Of a DNA stretch of 64,000 nt, positions 43,085 to 51,933 are shown in pieces. Below the pieces are notes generated by a model. That model was not told the DNA's origin. It searched no databases and saw nothing but the letters and a program-made list of their open reading frames with translations. A program made the position numbers and the translations under genes. How positions within the stretch are numbered: position 1 is the stretch's first letter; each line of letters starts with the position of its first letter. The stretch comes from Castellaniella sp049651205. GTDB taxonomy: Bacteria > Pseudomonadota > Gammaproteobacteria > Burkholderiales > Burkholderiaceae_B. The DNA is taken from the NCBI RefSeq assembly GCF_049651205.1, contig NZ_JBASBR010000007.1:496001-560000 (forward strand), written 5' to 3'.

Positions 43085-43748
43085 TTTCGATATCAAGCAG
43101 ATAGCCAAATCCGCGTACTGTCTGGATGCTTGCACCCGAGCCGTCCAGCCGCTTGCGCAACCGGTAGACGTAGACCTCGACTGCGTTCTCGCTAAAGTCG
43201 GCATCCCAGGCAGAAAGCGAATTGACGATCTGCTGTTTGGTAACGACGCGGCCAGGGCGTGCCATCAGCATCTCGAGAACAGAGAGTTCGCGCACGGACA
43301 AGGCCAGCCGCTTGCCATCCACCCGTACCTGACGCCCGACGGTATCAAACGCCAGCGGCCCGCACTCGAGGATGGTTTGTGCTTGCCCCGAATGACGCCG
43401 GGCCAGTGCCCGCACCCGTGCGGCGAGCTCGGGGAGTTCGAAGGGCTTGGTGACGTAATCGTCAGCGCCCGCATCCAGGCCTGCTACCCGGTTATCCAGG
43501 CCGTCCCGGGCCGTAAGGATCAGGACAGGGATCTGCACACCACTGGCGCGCAAATTTTGTAAAACCTCAAGGCCACTTAAGCCAGGCAGGTTGAGATCCA
43601 GCAAAAGCAGGTCGTAGGCCTGGGCAACCAGCGTCCCATTGACGTGGTCGCCGGACTGCAGCCAATCGACGGCATAACCTTGACCGGAGAGAAACTCTTG
43701 CAGCGCATGGCCCAGAGTGGTGTCGTCTTCGATGACTAAAACTCGCAT
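43074..43748 (-). CDS. OmpR-family response regulator
   Basis: Regulator of 224 residues. The receiver domain has the acidic pair (VIEDD), the phospho-Asp in LLLLDLNLPG (residue ~51), Thr in LTARDG and Lys in DYVTKPFEL. The C-terminal winged helix ends VEVYVYRLRKRLDGSG…VRGFGYLLD. Closest in style to TctD/QseB. First gene of a regulator–kinase–kup operon, so control of K+ uptake is the inferred job. Confidence 0.93.
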   Translation of the reverse strand: MRVLVIEDDTTLGHALQEFLSGQGYAVDWLQSGDHVNGTLVAQAYDLLLLDLNLPGLSGLEVLQNLRASGVQIPVLILTARDGLDNRVAGLDAGADDYVTKPFELPELAARVRALARRHSGQAQTILECGPLAFDTVGRQVRVDGKRLALSVRELSVLEMLMARPGRVVTKQQIVNSLSAWDADFSENAVEVYVYRLRKRLDGSGASIQTVRGFGYLLDIESAQ

Positions 43749-43841
43749 GGGGTGATTCTAGCCCGAAGAAGACACGACACGTCACCAGAATCCCGGTGTG
43801 GTTACATAGTTGACACGCACTTGAACATACTTGAAGAAAAA

Positions 43842-44300
43842 CTAGGGTGTCGGCTGTACTGCCGGCAGACCGGGCGCCGGCGGATTGCTGGCCGGCCGGG
43901 TAACAAAACCCAGGCGCTGCATGCCTGCGCGACGCGCTGCACCCATGATGCTGGCCAACTGACCGTAAGGTGTGCTGGCATCGGCCCGGATGCGCACCTC
44001 GGGCTGGGGATCAGCACCTGCTTCTGCGGCAAAACGGGCTTCGAGATCCGCCATCGCCACAAGCCGCTCATCCCAGTACACAACACCTGCAGCATCGATG
44101 GCCAGATCAATCACCTGCGGCTTTTGCTCGACTGGTTGCGCCGACACCTGCGGCACCTGTATCTGGATCGAATGGCTGAGCAGCGGTGCCGTGATGATAA
44201 AAATCACCAACAGCACCAGCATGACGTCGATCAGCGGCACCATATTGATTTCGGACAATGTGGTGCTTGACGTCTTGGAATCGAAACTGCCAAACGCCAT
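43842..44300 (-). CDS. exbD: Biopolymer transport protein ExbD
   Basis: ExbD of 152 residues: a short cytoplasmic head, one membrane helix with the essential Asp (NMVPLIDVMLVLLVIFIITA), and a periplasmic domain. A Pro-rich end follows. Works with ExbB to transmit the proton gradient to TonB. Starts 2 bp after exbB; third gene of the leftward tonB operon. Confidence 0.94.
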   Translation of the reverse strand: MAFGSFDSKTSSTTLSEINMVPLIDVMLVLLVIFIITAPLLSHSIQIQVPQVSAQPVEQKPQVIDLAIDAAGVVYWDERLVAMADLEARFAAEAGADPQPEVRIRADASTPYGQLASIMGAARRAGMQRLGFVTRPASNPPAPGLPAVQPTP

Positions 44301-44302
44301 GA

Positions 44303-45181
44303 TCAGGCCTCCCGGGCCAGGCTGATGTGCCGGCCATGACGCTCAGGCGCGTTATCGGCCACTGGCTGCCCGGTGCTTAGAAACGTAAAGAGATCATGTG
44401 CAAAGGCATCCAGCTGTGCAAGATAGACGCGATTCAGGCGCACAAAGGCGTTGTATGCCAGTACTGCGGGTATGGCAACGGCCAAGCCCAGGCCCGTCAT
44501 GATCAAGGCCTCACCGACTGGCCCGGCAATGCGATTGATGGTGACACCATCGGCCATACTGATGCTGAGCAAGGCGTGATACACACCCCATACCGTACCA
44601 AACAGCCCTACAAACGGCGCAGTAGAGCCTACCGAAGCCAGCACCGTGAGGCCGTTTTCCAGTCGGGCGGTTTCTTCATCAATCACCTTTCGGATCGTGC
44701 GCGTCACAAAAGAGGCCGTGGTGCCGCTTTCTTCGAGCTTGAGGGCACCATATTTGGCATGATGCTTTTGTGCATGGATCGCATGGCTGGCCAAATGCGC
44801 AAAGGGTTCTTCCGCCCCGTGTGTGGCGATTTCATTTTCAACCTGCTCCAGAGAGCTGGCAGCCCAGAACTCTGCCAGAAACTTGCGCGAGCGCCGGCGG
44901 ATGCGCAACTGCGTCAGGCCCTTGGCCAAAATCAGGTACCAGGAAGCCAGCGACATCAGCAACAAAAATCCAAACAAGGATTTTCCCACTGCATCGCTTT
45001 GACCAATAAAGTGCAAAACCCCCTGGCCACCGTCAGCCATCGCAGCTGCCGGCTGCACGACGCCCTGAGCAACAGCACCGGCCAGCGGCAAGCCCGCCGC
45101 CTGGGCACCTGCAGCGGCCACCTCAGGCGCCGTCGCCTGTGCCAACACAAGCACAGCATGATTCATCAGATCAAACATCAT
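44303..45181 (-). CDS. exbB: Biopolymer transport protein ExbB
   Basis: ExbB of 292 residues: an Ala/Gly-rich N-terminal segment before the first membrane helix (SLFGFLLLMSLASWYLILAK), a cytoplasmic loop, then two more helices (VGSTAPFVGLFGTVWGVYHA; GEALIMTGLGLAVAIPAVLA). AGGAG lies 8 bases before the first of two adjacent ATGs. The ~50-residue N-terminal extension is longer than in E. coli ExbB, as in many beta- and pseudomonad homologues. Confidence 0.94.
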   Translation of the reverse strand: MMFDLMNHAVLVLAQATAPEVAAAGAQAAGLPLAGAVAQGVVQPAAAMADGGQGVLHFIGQSDAVGKSLFGFLLLMSLASWYLILAKGLTQLRIRRRSRKFLAEFWAASSLEQVENEIATHGAEEPFAHLASHAIHAQKHHAKYGALKLEESGTTASFVTRTIRKVIDEETARLENGLTVLASVGSTAPFVGLFGTVWGVYHALLSISMADGVTINRIAGPVGEALIMTGLGLAVAIPAVLAYNAFVRLNRVYLAQLDAFAHDLFTFLSTGQPVADNAPERHGRHISLAREA

Positions 45182-45224
45182 GGTTGCAAACTCCTGTCAG
45201 GCGGCATATCGGGCCGCCGGCCTG

Positions 45225-46145
45225 CTACAAAACAAAATCAAAAGGGATATCGACCAGCGCTTTATAAGCCACGCCATTTTCGGTGTACGGCCGAAAGCGG
45301 GCGGACGCCATTGCTTCAACCGCTGCGTCATCCAGACGGGGATGGCCCGACGAGCGCTGCACATATACCTTGGCAACATGCCCCTGAGGTGAGATCAGAA
45401 CCCGCAACACCACCCTGCCCTGTTCTCCCCGTCGCTGCGAGACACGCGGATAGACAGGCCGAGGCCGCTTGCCCAGATAATCCACCTTGCCAACCGTGCG
45501 CGGCCGCGCCAGATCTTCGGCACGGGCTTTGCCTTGGGCGACAGCGCCTGCGTTGGCCTGCTGATCAGCGCGCGCCACCTGAATGGCCGGTGCGGATGGC
45601 TGCGGGCGACGCTGCTGCGTGTTCGGTTGCGAATGCTTTTGCTTGCTTGTCTGTACAGGCCGAGGTTTGGCTACTTGCTTGGGCGGCGGCTTGACCTCCG
45701 GCTTGAGGCGAGGCTTGGGCGGAGGGGTAATCGCCGGTTCAGGGGGCGGCTCAGGCGCCGGCTCGGACACGGCCTCGGGCTCAGGGACAGGCTCGGGAAT
45801 TGGTTCTGGCTCCGGGATAGGCTCGGGCTCAGGTGCCGGCTCTGGCTCGGCCACCGCCTCGGGCTGTGGCAGTGGCTCAGGCTCGGGCGCGACGTCTGGC
45901 TCAAAGGTAGGCTCCGGCGCTGCTACCGGCTCAGCCGGCTGGCTTGCCATCGTGGGTGCGGGTACTGCATCATCCGCGGATCCCAGCTCGACAAACATTA
46001 CATTCATGGCGTCCGGCTGCCCTGGTGACACCGACGTCACGGGCGCAGCCAACACCATTGTCAGCACAAGGGCATGCAAGCCCACCGCCAACGCCGCTGC
46101 CAGCCACCTCACACCCGAGGATCGCGGGGATAAGCCAAAATCCAT
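45225..46145 (-). CDS. tonB: TonB energy transducer
   Basis: TonB of 306 residues. One N-terminal membrane anchor (LAAALAVGLHALVLTMVL) with the conserved Ser/His type face is followed by a long Pro-Glu repeat (about residues 75–140), then a Pro-Lys segment. The C-terminal TonB domain (PVYPRVSQRRGEQGRVVLRV) ends in DIPFDFVL. ATG at 46145 fits TonB starts; no ribosome site is obvious and a TTG further up is possible. A Fur box lies 43 bp upstream, so iron repression is expected. It energises siderophore and heme receptors. Confidence 0.92.
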   Translation of the reverse strand: MDFGLSPRSSGVRWLAAALAVGLHALVLTMVLAAPVTSVSPGQPDAMNVMFVELGSADDAVPAPTMASQPAEPVAAPEPTFEPDVAPEPEPLPQPEAVAEPEPAPEPEPIPEPEPIPEPVPEPEAVSEPAPEPPPEPAITPPPKPRLKPEVKPPPKQVAKPRPVQTSKQKHSQPNTQQRRPQPSAPAIQVARADQQANAGAVAQGKARAEDLARPRTVGKVDYLGKRPRPVYPRVSQRRGEQGRVVLRVLISPQGHVAKVYVQRSSGHPRLDDAAVEAMASARFRPYTENGVAYKALVDIPFDFVL

Positions 46146-46187
46146 GAATTGAAACCACTTCAGTAAAAGCGGGATATTATCAGTAAT

Positions 46188-46206
46188 GAAAACTATTCTC
46201 AATATC
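46188..46206 (-). promoter_or_regulatory. Fur box upstream of tonB
   Basis: Read leftward, GATATTGAGAATAGTTTTC matches 14 of 19 positions of the Fur consensus. Adjacent GATATTCTCATT extends it, as is common for arrays of Fur hexamers. Position fits the tonB promoter. Confidence 0.65.
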
Positions 46207-46355
46207 AAATGAGAATATCAAGACACCGATTATTCATGCTGGCGTCACATCAGATGCTAAATCATCCGCAGCACATAGCAAACAGACAACAGTAGCCAAG
46301 CGTCAGAGAAACTGTCGTTTAAATTGGATGGAGGGAGAAACGGAGAAATCCGGGA

Positions 46356-46431
46356 TGGTGGGTGCTGAGGGGTTCGAACCCCCGACCTACGCCGTGTAAA
46401 GGCGCCGCTCTACCAACTGAGCTAAGCACCC
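46356..46431 (-). tRNA. tRNA-Val (anticodon TAC)
   Basis: GGGTGCT pairs with AGCACCC in the acceptor stem, the loop CTTTACA gives anticodon TAC, GGTTCGAACC is the T arm, and CCA is encoded. A TGCTATAAT extended -10 lies upstream, with its TATAAT at 46471–46476 on the leftward strand. Confidence 0.96.
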
Positions 46432-46482
46432 GGAAGACAGCCACTGCGAGACACAGATGACCAGCGCCGCATTATAGCAGCA

Positions 46483-46516
46483 AGTAAAAAGCCATCGCGA
46501 ACGATGGCTTTTTACT
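46483..46516 (-). terminator. Terminator of the HU gene
   Basis: A near-perfect dyad with arms 46483–46497 and 46502–46516, loop CGAA, and A/T-rich ends (AAAAAGCC / GGCTTTTT). It works in both directions. It lies 48 bp past the HU stop and separates it from tRNA-Val. Confidence 0.9.
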
Positions 46517-46564
46517 GCCGCAACGGCTCAAACAGGCCACTGCGAGATCAGTTAAGCGCGCTGA

Positions 46565-46837
46565 TCAGTTGACAGCGTCTTTGAGAGCCTTGCCCGGACG
46601 GAACTTGGGCACCCGTGCCTTTTTGATCTTGATGGCTTCGCCGGTGCGAGGATTGCGGCCGGTACGGGCAGCGCGCTCGGAGACGGCAAAGGTGCCGAAG
46701 CCCACCAGCGTGACCGAGCCCTTTTTCTTGAGGGTGGTCTTGACAGCACCGACAAAGGCTTCCAACGCACGACCGACGTCGGCTTTGGACAGATCGGTCT
46801 TGGAAGAAATATGCTCGATCAGCTCGGTCTTATTCAT
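46565..46837 (-). CDS. hupB: DNA-binding protein HU
   Basis: HU of 90 residues, the standard length. MNKTELIEHISSKTDLSKAD forms the helical dimerisation part, GFGTFAVSERAARTGRNPRT is the DNA-binding arm with the RNP triad, and the C-terminus is VPKFRPGKALKDAVN. Histone-like nucleoid protein. IHF is excluded by the GFGTF/RNP pattern and the C-terminus. Confidence 0.96.
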   Translation of the reverse strand: MNKTELIEHISSKTDLSKADVGRALEAFVGAVKTTLKKKGSVTLVGFGTFAVSERAARTGRNPRTGEAIKIKKARVPKFRPGKALKDAVN

Positions 46838-47094
46838 TAAAAATTACCCCTGAGGTTTATTGTCGCCCGATGACTAACCATCGGTGCATTTGATGGATGT
46901 GTCTGGCCATCTTGCCGGCTGGTGCTACACAGGCCGCCCGGATAGGAAGCGGAACCCCGCCGAATTTGGTGGCTAAGGCGTATTAAGCCTGCGATTGCCC
47001 TTCCATGTCAAGCGGAAATCGCTGGAGACCCGCGTGTTTCCTGACGTTTATACGAAAAACTCCTTCAATTTCGGGTTTTTCCTAGGTAGCCTGT

Positions 47095-48339
47095 TTACAC
47101 TTGAGATTGATCCAAGGCGCTGGAAAAATCAGTGATCAGATCGGCTTCCTCTTCGATTCCCACGGAGATTCGCAGGAAACCGTCGGGAATGCCCATCAAG
47201 GCACGACGCTCGGGCCCCATCTCAAAATAAATAGTGTGTGCTGCCGGCAACACCAGCGTCCGGTTGTCACCCAGATGGGTGGCCAAGGCAGCTACCCGAA
47301 GGTAGTTGAGGCACTCGAAGACATCCACCTGATCTTTAAGCACCACACCCATCAAGCCACCGTAACGCGGCCCAAAGAACTCTGTGGCACGTGCGTGCTG
47401 CGGGTGGCTGGACAAGCCTGGATACTGCACACGCTGCACCAGCGGATGCGCCTCGAGGGCCTTGGCCAAAGCCAGGGCATTGCCGCAGATGCGATCCATC
47501 CGCAGCCCCAAGGTTTCTGCGCCTGCAGCAAGCCGGTGCGCGACATCCGAGGACAGCGTGCCGCCCATATCGCGCAAACCTTTCTTCTTGATCTGGAGCA
47601 GCCCCCAGGTGTGCGAACCATCGCGCTGGTATTGCGGGTAGATGTGGGGGTAATCGGCCCAATCGTACAGGCCGGTTTGCGTCACGGCACCGCCCAGTGC
47701 ATTGCCATGGCCGCCCAAATGCTTGGACAGCGAATTGATCACCAGGGACGCGCCAAAATCACGCGAGGCCCGCAGATAGGGCGAGGACAGCGTACTGTCG
47801 ACCACATACACCAGTTTGTGCACCTGACAGAGATCACCAATGGCCTTGAGGTCGGCGATCTGTGTACCGGGATTGGCAATGGTTTCGACAAAGACCATCC
47901 GGGTGTTGGGCCGCAGCGCAGCTGCTACCTGGCCAGCATCCGTGGCATCCACCAGCGTCAGCTCTACGCCAAACTGCTCCAGCGTCATCAGCAGGCTGTT
48001 GGTGTTGCCAAAAATATATTTGCTGGCCACCAGGTGGTCGCCCTGGCGCAACAAAGAAAAGAAAATGGCGCTCAACGCCGCCATCCCAGTGGCAAAGCAT
48101 ACCGTGCCGTTGCCGCGCTCCATTGTGGTCACCTGCGCCTCAAGCGCCGCCGTGGTGGGCGTGCCGGTGCGTGCGTAGGTGTAGCCCTTCTGGCGGTTCT
48201 GAAACACGGCCGCCAGATCACGGGAATCGTGATAGGTGTACTCGGTGGAGGGGTGGACAGCGGCGTGGACGGACCCGTGCAGAGAATCTGCCCGATGACC
48301 AAAATGCACGATTTGAGTCGTAAAACCGGGGGTGGACAT
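47095..48339 (-). CDS. Cys/Met-metabolism PLP enzyme (cystathionine gamma-synthase-like)
   Basis: PLP enzyme of the trans-sulfuration family (414 residues). The PLP-binding lysine is in NSLSKHLGGHGNALGG near residue 209, and the YTYARTGTPTTAALE and VDSTLSSPYL segments are typical. The start at 48339 (MSTPGFTTQIVHFG) fits the family; the frame is open further upstream without a ribosome site. Cystathionine gamma-synthase, O-acetylhomoserine sulfhydrylase and methionine gamma-lyase cannot be separated by eye. It lies 31 bp after rlmB in the same direction. Confidence 0.85.
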   Translation of the reverse strand: MSTPGFTTQIVHFGHRADSLHGSVHAAVHPSTEYTYHDSRDLAAVFQNRQKGYTYARTGTPTTAALEAQVTTMERGNGTVCFATGMAALSAIFFSLLRQGDHLVASKYIFGNTNSLLMTLEQFGVELTLVDATDAGQVAAALRPNTRMVFVETIANPGTQIADLKAIGDLCQVHKLVYVVDSTLSSPYLRASRDFGASLVINSLSKHLGGHGNALGGAVTQTGLYDWADYPHIYPQYQRDGSHTWGLLQIKKKGLRDMGGTLSSDVAHRLAAGAETLGLRMDRICGNALALAKALEAHPLVQRVQYPGLSSHPQHARATEFFGPRYGGLMGVVLKDQVDVFECLNYLRVAALATHLGDNRTLVLPAAHTIYFEMGPERRALMGIPDGFLRISVGIEEEADLITDFSSALDQSQV

Positions 48340-48370
48340 GGTGCTTACCAGAGAAAGAACAGTAAAGGGA

Positions 48371-49120
48371 TCAGGGCTGCAGGCGCTGGCGAACAGTTTC
48401 GTAGAGACACACCGCACTGGCCACGCTGACGTTCAGGCTTTCGACAGAGCCCCGCATGGGGATGGAGACCCGTTCGTCGCAGATTTCGCGTGTCAGCCGG
48501 CGCATCCCTTCGCCCTCGGCGCCCATCACCCAGGCAACGGCGCGGCGCGCATCCACCTGATGCAGGCTATGGTCTGCACCGTCGTCGGTGCCTACCAGCC
48601 AGATATCCCGCTCGCGCAGTGCCCGCAGTGTGCGAGCCAAATTGGTGACCATCAAATACGGCACCGTATCGGCCGCCCCGCACGCCACGCGCTGCACGGT
48701 GGTGTTCAGGCCAACCGCGCGGTCTTTGGGGGCAATCACAGCATGCACGCCGGCCGCATCCGCGGTGCGCAGGCAGGCACCAAGATTATGCGGATCGGTG
48801 ACCCCATCGAGCACCAGCAAAAAAGCAGGTTCGGCACGGTCTTCGAGAAGGTCGAGGACCTCGTCGATGGAGATGGCCAGCGGCCGGGCCGTGGCCAGCG
48901 CGACGATGCCCTGATGGCGCACACCGTGCACCAGGCCTTCCAGGCGTTGCGCGTCGGCGGCATGCCAGCGCACGCCGGCAGACTCGAGTTGCTGGATGCA
49001 TCGCTGCATGCGGGCGTCCTGGCGGGAGGTGTCCAGGTACACATCCCGGATGGAGTCGGGAGCGTGGCGCAAACGCGCCTGCACGGCATGAAAGCCGGCC
49101 AGAATTTGTTGGGATGACAT
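48371..49120 (-). CDS. rlmB: 23S rRNA (guanosine-2251-2'-O) methyltransferase
   Basis: SPOUT methyltransferase of 249 residues acting on the ribosomal P-loop region. An N-terminal L30e-like substrate-binding domain (residues 1–75) precedes the catalytic domain, with LDGVTDPHNLGACLRTADA, WVMGAEGEGMRRLT and the knot-forming IPMRGSVESLNVSVA. Follows rnr by 50 bp; rnr–rlmB is a widespread pairing. Confidence 0.95.
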   Translation of the reverse strand: MSSQQILAGFHAVQARLRHAPDSIRDVYLDTSRQDARMQRCIQQLESAGVRWHAADAQRLEGLVHGVRHQGIVALATARPLAISIDEVLDLLEDRAEPAFLLVLDGVTDPHNLGACLRTADAAGVHAVIAPKDRAVGLNTTVQRVACGAADTVPYLMVTNLARTLRALRERDIWLVGTDDGADHSLHQVDARRAVAWVMGAEGEGMRRLTREICDERVSIPMRGSVESLNVSVASAVCLYETVRQRLQP

Positions 49121-49170
49121 GTCAGTGAGGTGGTTGGCGTCGTGCCTGAGCAGGCATTGTAGTGCTCAGT

Positions 49171-51615
49171 TTAACGTCGCCGCTTGCGCGAAGGGGTCTC
49201 CTGACGAGTGGCGCGCTTGGCTTCGGCACGGCGCTGATGGGCAGTGGTGCCCCGCAGCGCAGCCGGCTTGGCGCCCGCAGCTTTTTTGCGTGGCCGCGGT
49301 GTTGCCGGTGCAGCATCGCCTTCGATGCCGGCCTGCAGCGATTTGAAGTCTTCGCCTCGCACTGGCCGGAAATCAATCCGGCGGGCTTCAAGATCCACGC
49401 GGGCCACCTGAACCTGCAACGCATCGCCCAGGCGGTAACGCAGCCCCGTCCGCTCGCCACGCAATTCATTTAGCGCTTCGTTGTATTGGAAATAATCACC
49501 ACCAAGCTCGGAGATATGCACCAGGCCATCTACATACAAGGTGTCAAGCGTGACGAACACCCCAAAGCTGGTGACGCTGCTGATGTGGCCGGCAAACACC
49601 TCGCCCACATGCTCGCGCACAAACCAGCACTTCAACCAGGCCTGCACATCCCGCGAGGCGTCATCAGCGCGGCGCTCGCGCGCCGACAACATCGCACCCA
49701 GGTCGTCCCAGGCGTCAAGCTCGCGCGCCTTGGCCGGCAGGCTGGGATCGGTGGGCGCACCAGGCACCACGGGCGGCTGGTAGCGGCGCTTGTGCACAAT
49801 ACTGCGGATCACGCGGTGCACCAGCAAATCGGGATAACGCCGAATGGGCGAGGTGAAATGCGCGTAATGCTCGTACGCCAAGCCAAAGTGACCGGTTTGC
49901 TCGGGGCTGTAAATAGCCTGTTGCATCGACCGCAGGCAAAGGGTCTGGATGATGTCGAAATCAGGCCGCCCACGGGCTTCCTGGATCAGTTTGGCGTAAT
50001 CGCTGGTTTGCGGGTCATCCCCGCCACCCAGGGCAAGGCCCAGCAAGCGCAAAGACTCGCGCAAGGCCTGCAGCTTCTCGGGTGTGGGGCCGTCATGCAC
50101 CCGAAACAAGGCCTGGCGTTTGTTGCGCACAATAAAATCCGCCGCGCAGGTATTGGCCGCCAGCATGCATTCTTCGATCAGGCGATGGGCATCATTGCGA
50201 ACGTAAGGCTCGATTTTTTCGATACGGCCCAGAGGGTTGCAGACAATGCGGGTTTCGACAGTGTCGAAATCAATTGCCCCACGTGCGCGGCGGGCTTGCT
50301 GGAAGGTCTGAAAAAGTTCGTACGCCGTTTGCACATGCGGATAGAGATCACCCAGCGCCTGGGCGGCAGGCCCAGTGGGCTGCTGCAGGGCGGCCCAGAT
50401 ATCGGTATAGGTGGTGCGGGCATGCGAATGGATCACCGCCTCGTAAAACTGATAGGCACTCACCTGCCCTGCCTTGGCTCCACCGGCCGGGATCATCATG
50501 TCGCACACCATCACCAGGCGATCGACCGCGGGATTCAGCGAACAAATCCCGTTGGACAGGGCCTCGGGCAACATGGGAATGACTCGCCGGGGGAAATACA
50601 CGCTGGTGCCCCGGTTCAGGGCATCATCATCCAGCGCAGAACCGGGCTGCACATAATGGCTGACATCCGCAATGGCCACCAGCAAGCGCCAGCCTGGCCG
50701 CGCACGGCTGGCCGTACCCAGATCGGCCGGCATGCAAAACACGGCATCATCAAAATCACGGGCATCCTCACCATCGATGGTGATGAATGGCACGTCACGC
50801 AAGTCGATACGCCCGGCGTATTCGGTGTCCCGGACGTGATCAGGAATCTTGCCCAGTTGCTTGAGCGTGGCGGCAGAAAACTCAACAGGCACATCAAATT
50901 TGCGCACTGCGATTTCGATTTCCATGCCGGGGTCGTCGATCTCGCCCAGCACCTCGATGATGCGACCCAGCGGCTGCATATGGCTGGCCGGTTGCCGCAG
51001 GATCTGTACCGTTACCACCTGCCCCGGCTCTGCGCCTGCCGTCTCTTGCGGGGAGATCAGGATGTCGTGCTTGATGCGCTGGTCTTCGGGGGCCACCACA
51101 AAGGCCCCATGTTCTTTAAGAAAGCGGCCCACCAGTTTAAGGGTGCGGCGCTCGAGAACCTCTACGATGGCGCCTTCAGGGCGGCCACGGTATTCGCCCG
51201 AGGCCCGTACACGCACACGGTCGCCGTGCAGTACCTTGGCCATCTCGTGCGGCGATAAAAAGAGATCCTGGCTGCCGTCATCGGGCAAAAGAAACCCGAA
51301 ACCGTCGCGATGTCCCTGAACGGTACCGGTAATAAAAGTTGTGTTGTTGCAAATCTGCAACCTTCCCTGGGCATTAAATTGCACCTGCCCATCACGTTCC
51401 ATCGCTTTTACCCGGCGGATAAAACCATTGGACAGAGGGATGGTCGATTGTGTGGCGTCGGCCAGTGCTTCAAGAGAAAAGGGTTTGCCTGCTTCGCGCA
51501 GGGCCTCAAGGATGATCTCCCGACTGGGTACCTGAGGGTCGAAATCGGGAGGCAGATCGGTGGTTTTTACCGGGTAAGCGTCGCGGTTATTGTCGTTGTT
51601 CGTTCGCTTTTTCAA
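49171..51615 (-). CDS. rnr: Ribonuclease R
   Basis: 3'-to-5' exoribonuclease of 814 residues that degrades structured RNA. N-terminal helix-turn-helix (EIILEALREAGKPFSLEALA), cold-shock domains, the RNB core with catalytic Asp cluster TIDGEDARDFDDAVFC near residue 285, an S1 domain (HISSVTSFGVFVTLDTLYVD) and a Lys/Arg-rich tail (TRQETPSRKRRR) are in the expected order. ATG at 51615 begins MKKRTNNDN. RNase II is shorter and lacks the N- and C-terminal extensions. Confidence 0.96.
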   Translation of the reverse strand: MKKRTNNDNNRDAYPVKTTDLPPDFDPQVPSREIILEALREAGKPFSLEALADATQSTIPLSNGFIRRVKAMERDGQVQFNAQGRLQICNNTTFITGTVQGHRDGFGFLLPDDGSQDLFLSPHEMAKVLHGDRVRVRASGEYRGRPEGAIVEVLERRTLKLVGRFLKEHGAFVVAPEDQRIKHDILISPQETAGAEPGQVVTVQILRQPASHMQPLGRIIEVLGEIDDPGMEIEIAVRKFDVPVEFSAATLKQLGKIPDHVRDTEYAGRIDLRDVPFITIDGEDARDFDDAVFCMPADLGTASRARPGWRLLVAIADVSHYVQPGSALDDDALNRGTSVYFPRRVIPMLPEALSNGICSLNPAVDRLVMVCDMMIPAGGAKAGQVSAYQFYEAVIHSHARTTYTDIWAALQQPTGPAAQALGDLYPHVQTAYELFQTFQQARRARGAIDFDTVETRIVCNPLGRIEKIEPYVRNDAHRLIEECMLAANTCAADFIVRNKRQALFRVHDGPTPEKLQALRESLRLLGLALGGGDDPQTSDYAKLIQEARGRPDFDIIQTLCLRSMQQAIYSPEQTGHFGLAYEHYAHFTSPIRRYPDLLVHRVIRSIVHKRRYQPPVVPGAPTDPSLPAKARELDAWDDLGAMLSARERRADDASRDVQAWLKCWFVREHVGEVFAGHISSVTSFGVFVTLDTLYVDGLVHISELGGDYFQYNEALNELRGERTGLRYRLGDALQVQVARVDLEARRIDFRPVRGEDFKSLQAGIEGDAAPATPRPRKKAAGAKPAALRGTTAHQRRAEAKRATRQETPSRKRRR

Positions 51616-51622
51616 AGGCTAT

Positions 51623-51651
51623 TTGCATCCAAAAAAATTGTGCTGTATAGT
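51623..51651 (+). promoter_or_regulatory. Promoter of tRNA-Leu
   Basis: TTGCAT, a 17-base A-rich spacer and TATAGT (5 of 6 to TATAAT) stand 75 bp before the tRNA. The leader between them contains a small hairpin (GCCCCT/AGGGGC, 51670–51686). Confidence 0.55.
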
Positions 51652-51726
51652 TTCGTCTTTGCTGAAACGGCCCCTAAAAAAGGGGCTTACAGTTTAGCAA
51701 AAGCAATAGCATACACGTTATGCCGT

Positions 51727-51811
51727 GCCCAGGTGGCGGAATTGGTAGACGCGCATGGTTCAGGTCCATGTGCCGCAAGGTGTGGAGGTTCGAGTCCTCT
51801 CCTGGGCACCA
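51727..51811 (+). tRNA. tRNA-Leu (anticodon CAG)
   Basis: Class II tRNA of 85 nt with CCA encoded. GCCCAGG pairs with CCTGGGC, the loop TTCAGGT gives anticodon CAG, and a long variable arm (TGCCGCAAGGTG) and GGTTCGAGTCC T arm follow. Confidence 0.97.
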
Positions 51812-51859
51812 CTTCTTTACAGAAGTCCAATTCTCTGATGTCTTGTACATCAACATGCA

Positions 51860-51892
51860 AACCCGCAAACCCCACAGGTCTGCGGGTTTTTT
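51860..51892 (+). terminator. Terminator downstream of tRNA-Leu
   Basis: AACCCGCA (51860–51867) pairs with TGCGGGTT (51881–51888) across a 13-base loop, followed by a T-run. It ends the tRNA transcript before mnmH. Confidence 0.85.
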
Positions 51893-51933
51893 GCTTTGCG
51901 CAGGCTGCCCGCCGCCGAACTACAATCCGATTC

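Noticed and set aside
45720..45930. Short-period repeat that might suggest a repeat array
   Set aside because: It encodes the Pro-Glu repeats of TonB; period is only 6–12 bases and units are codon-driven, so it is not CRISPR or a satellite.
47101..48429. A 442-codon rightward frame opposite the trans-sulfuration gene
   Set aside because: Shadow frame; the PLP enzyme on the leftward strand has all motifs.
49486..51258. A 590-codon rightward frame opposite rnr
   Set aside because: Shadow of RNase R, whose catalytic motifs and domain order are intact on the leftward strand.
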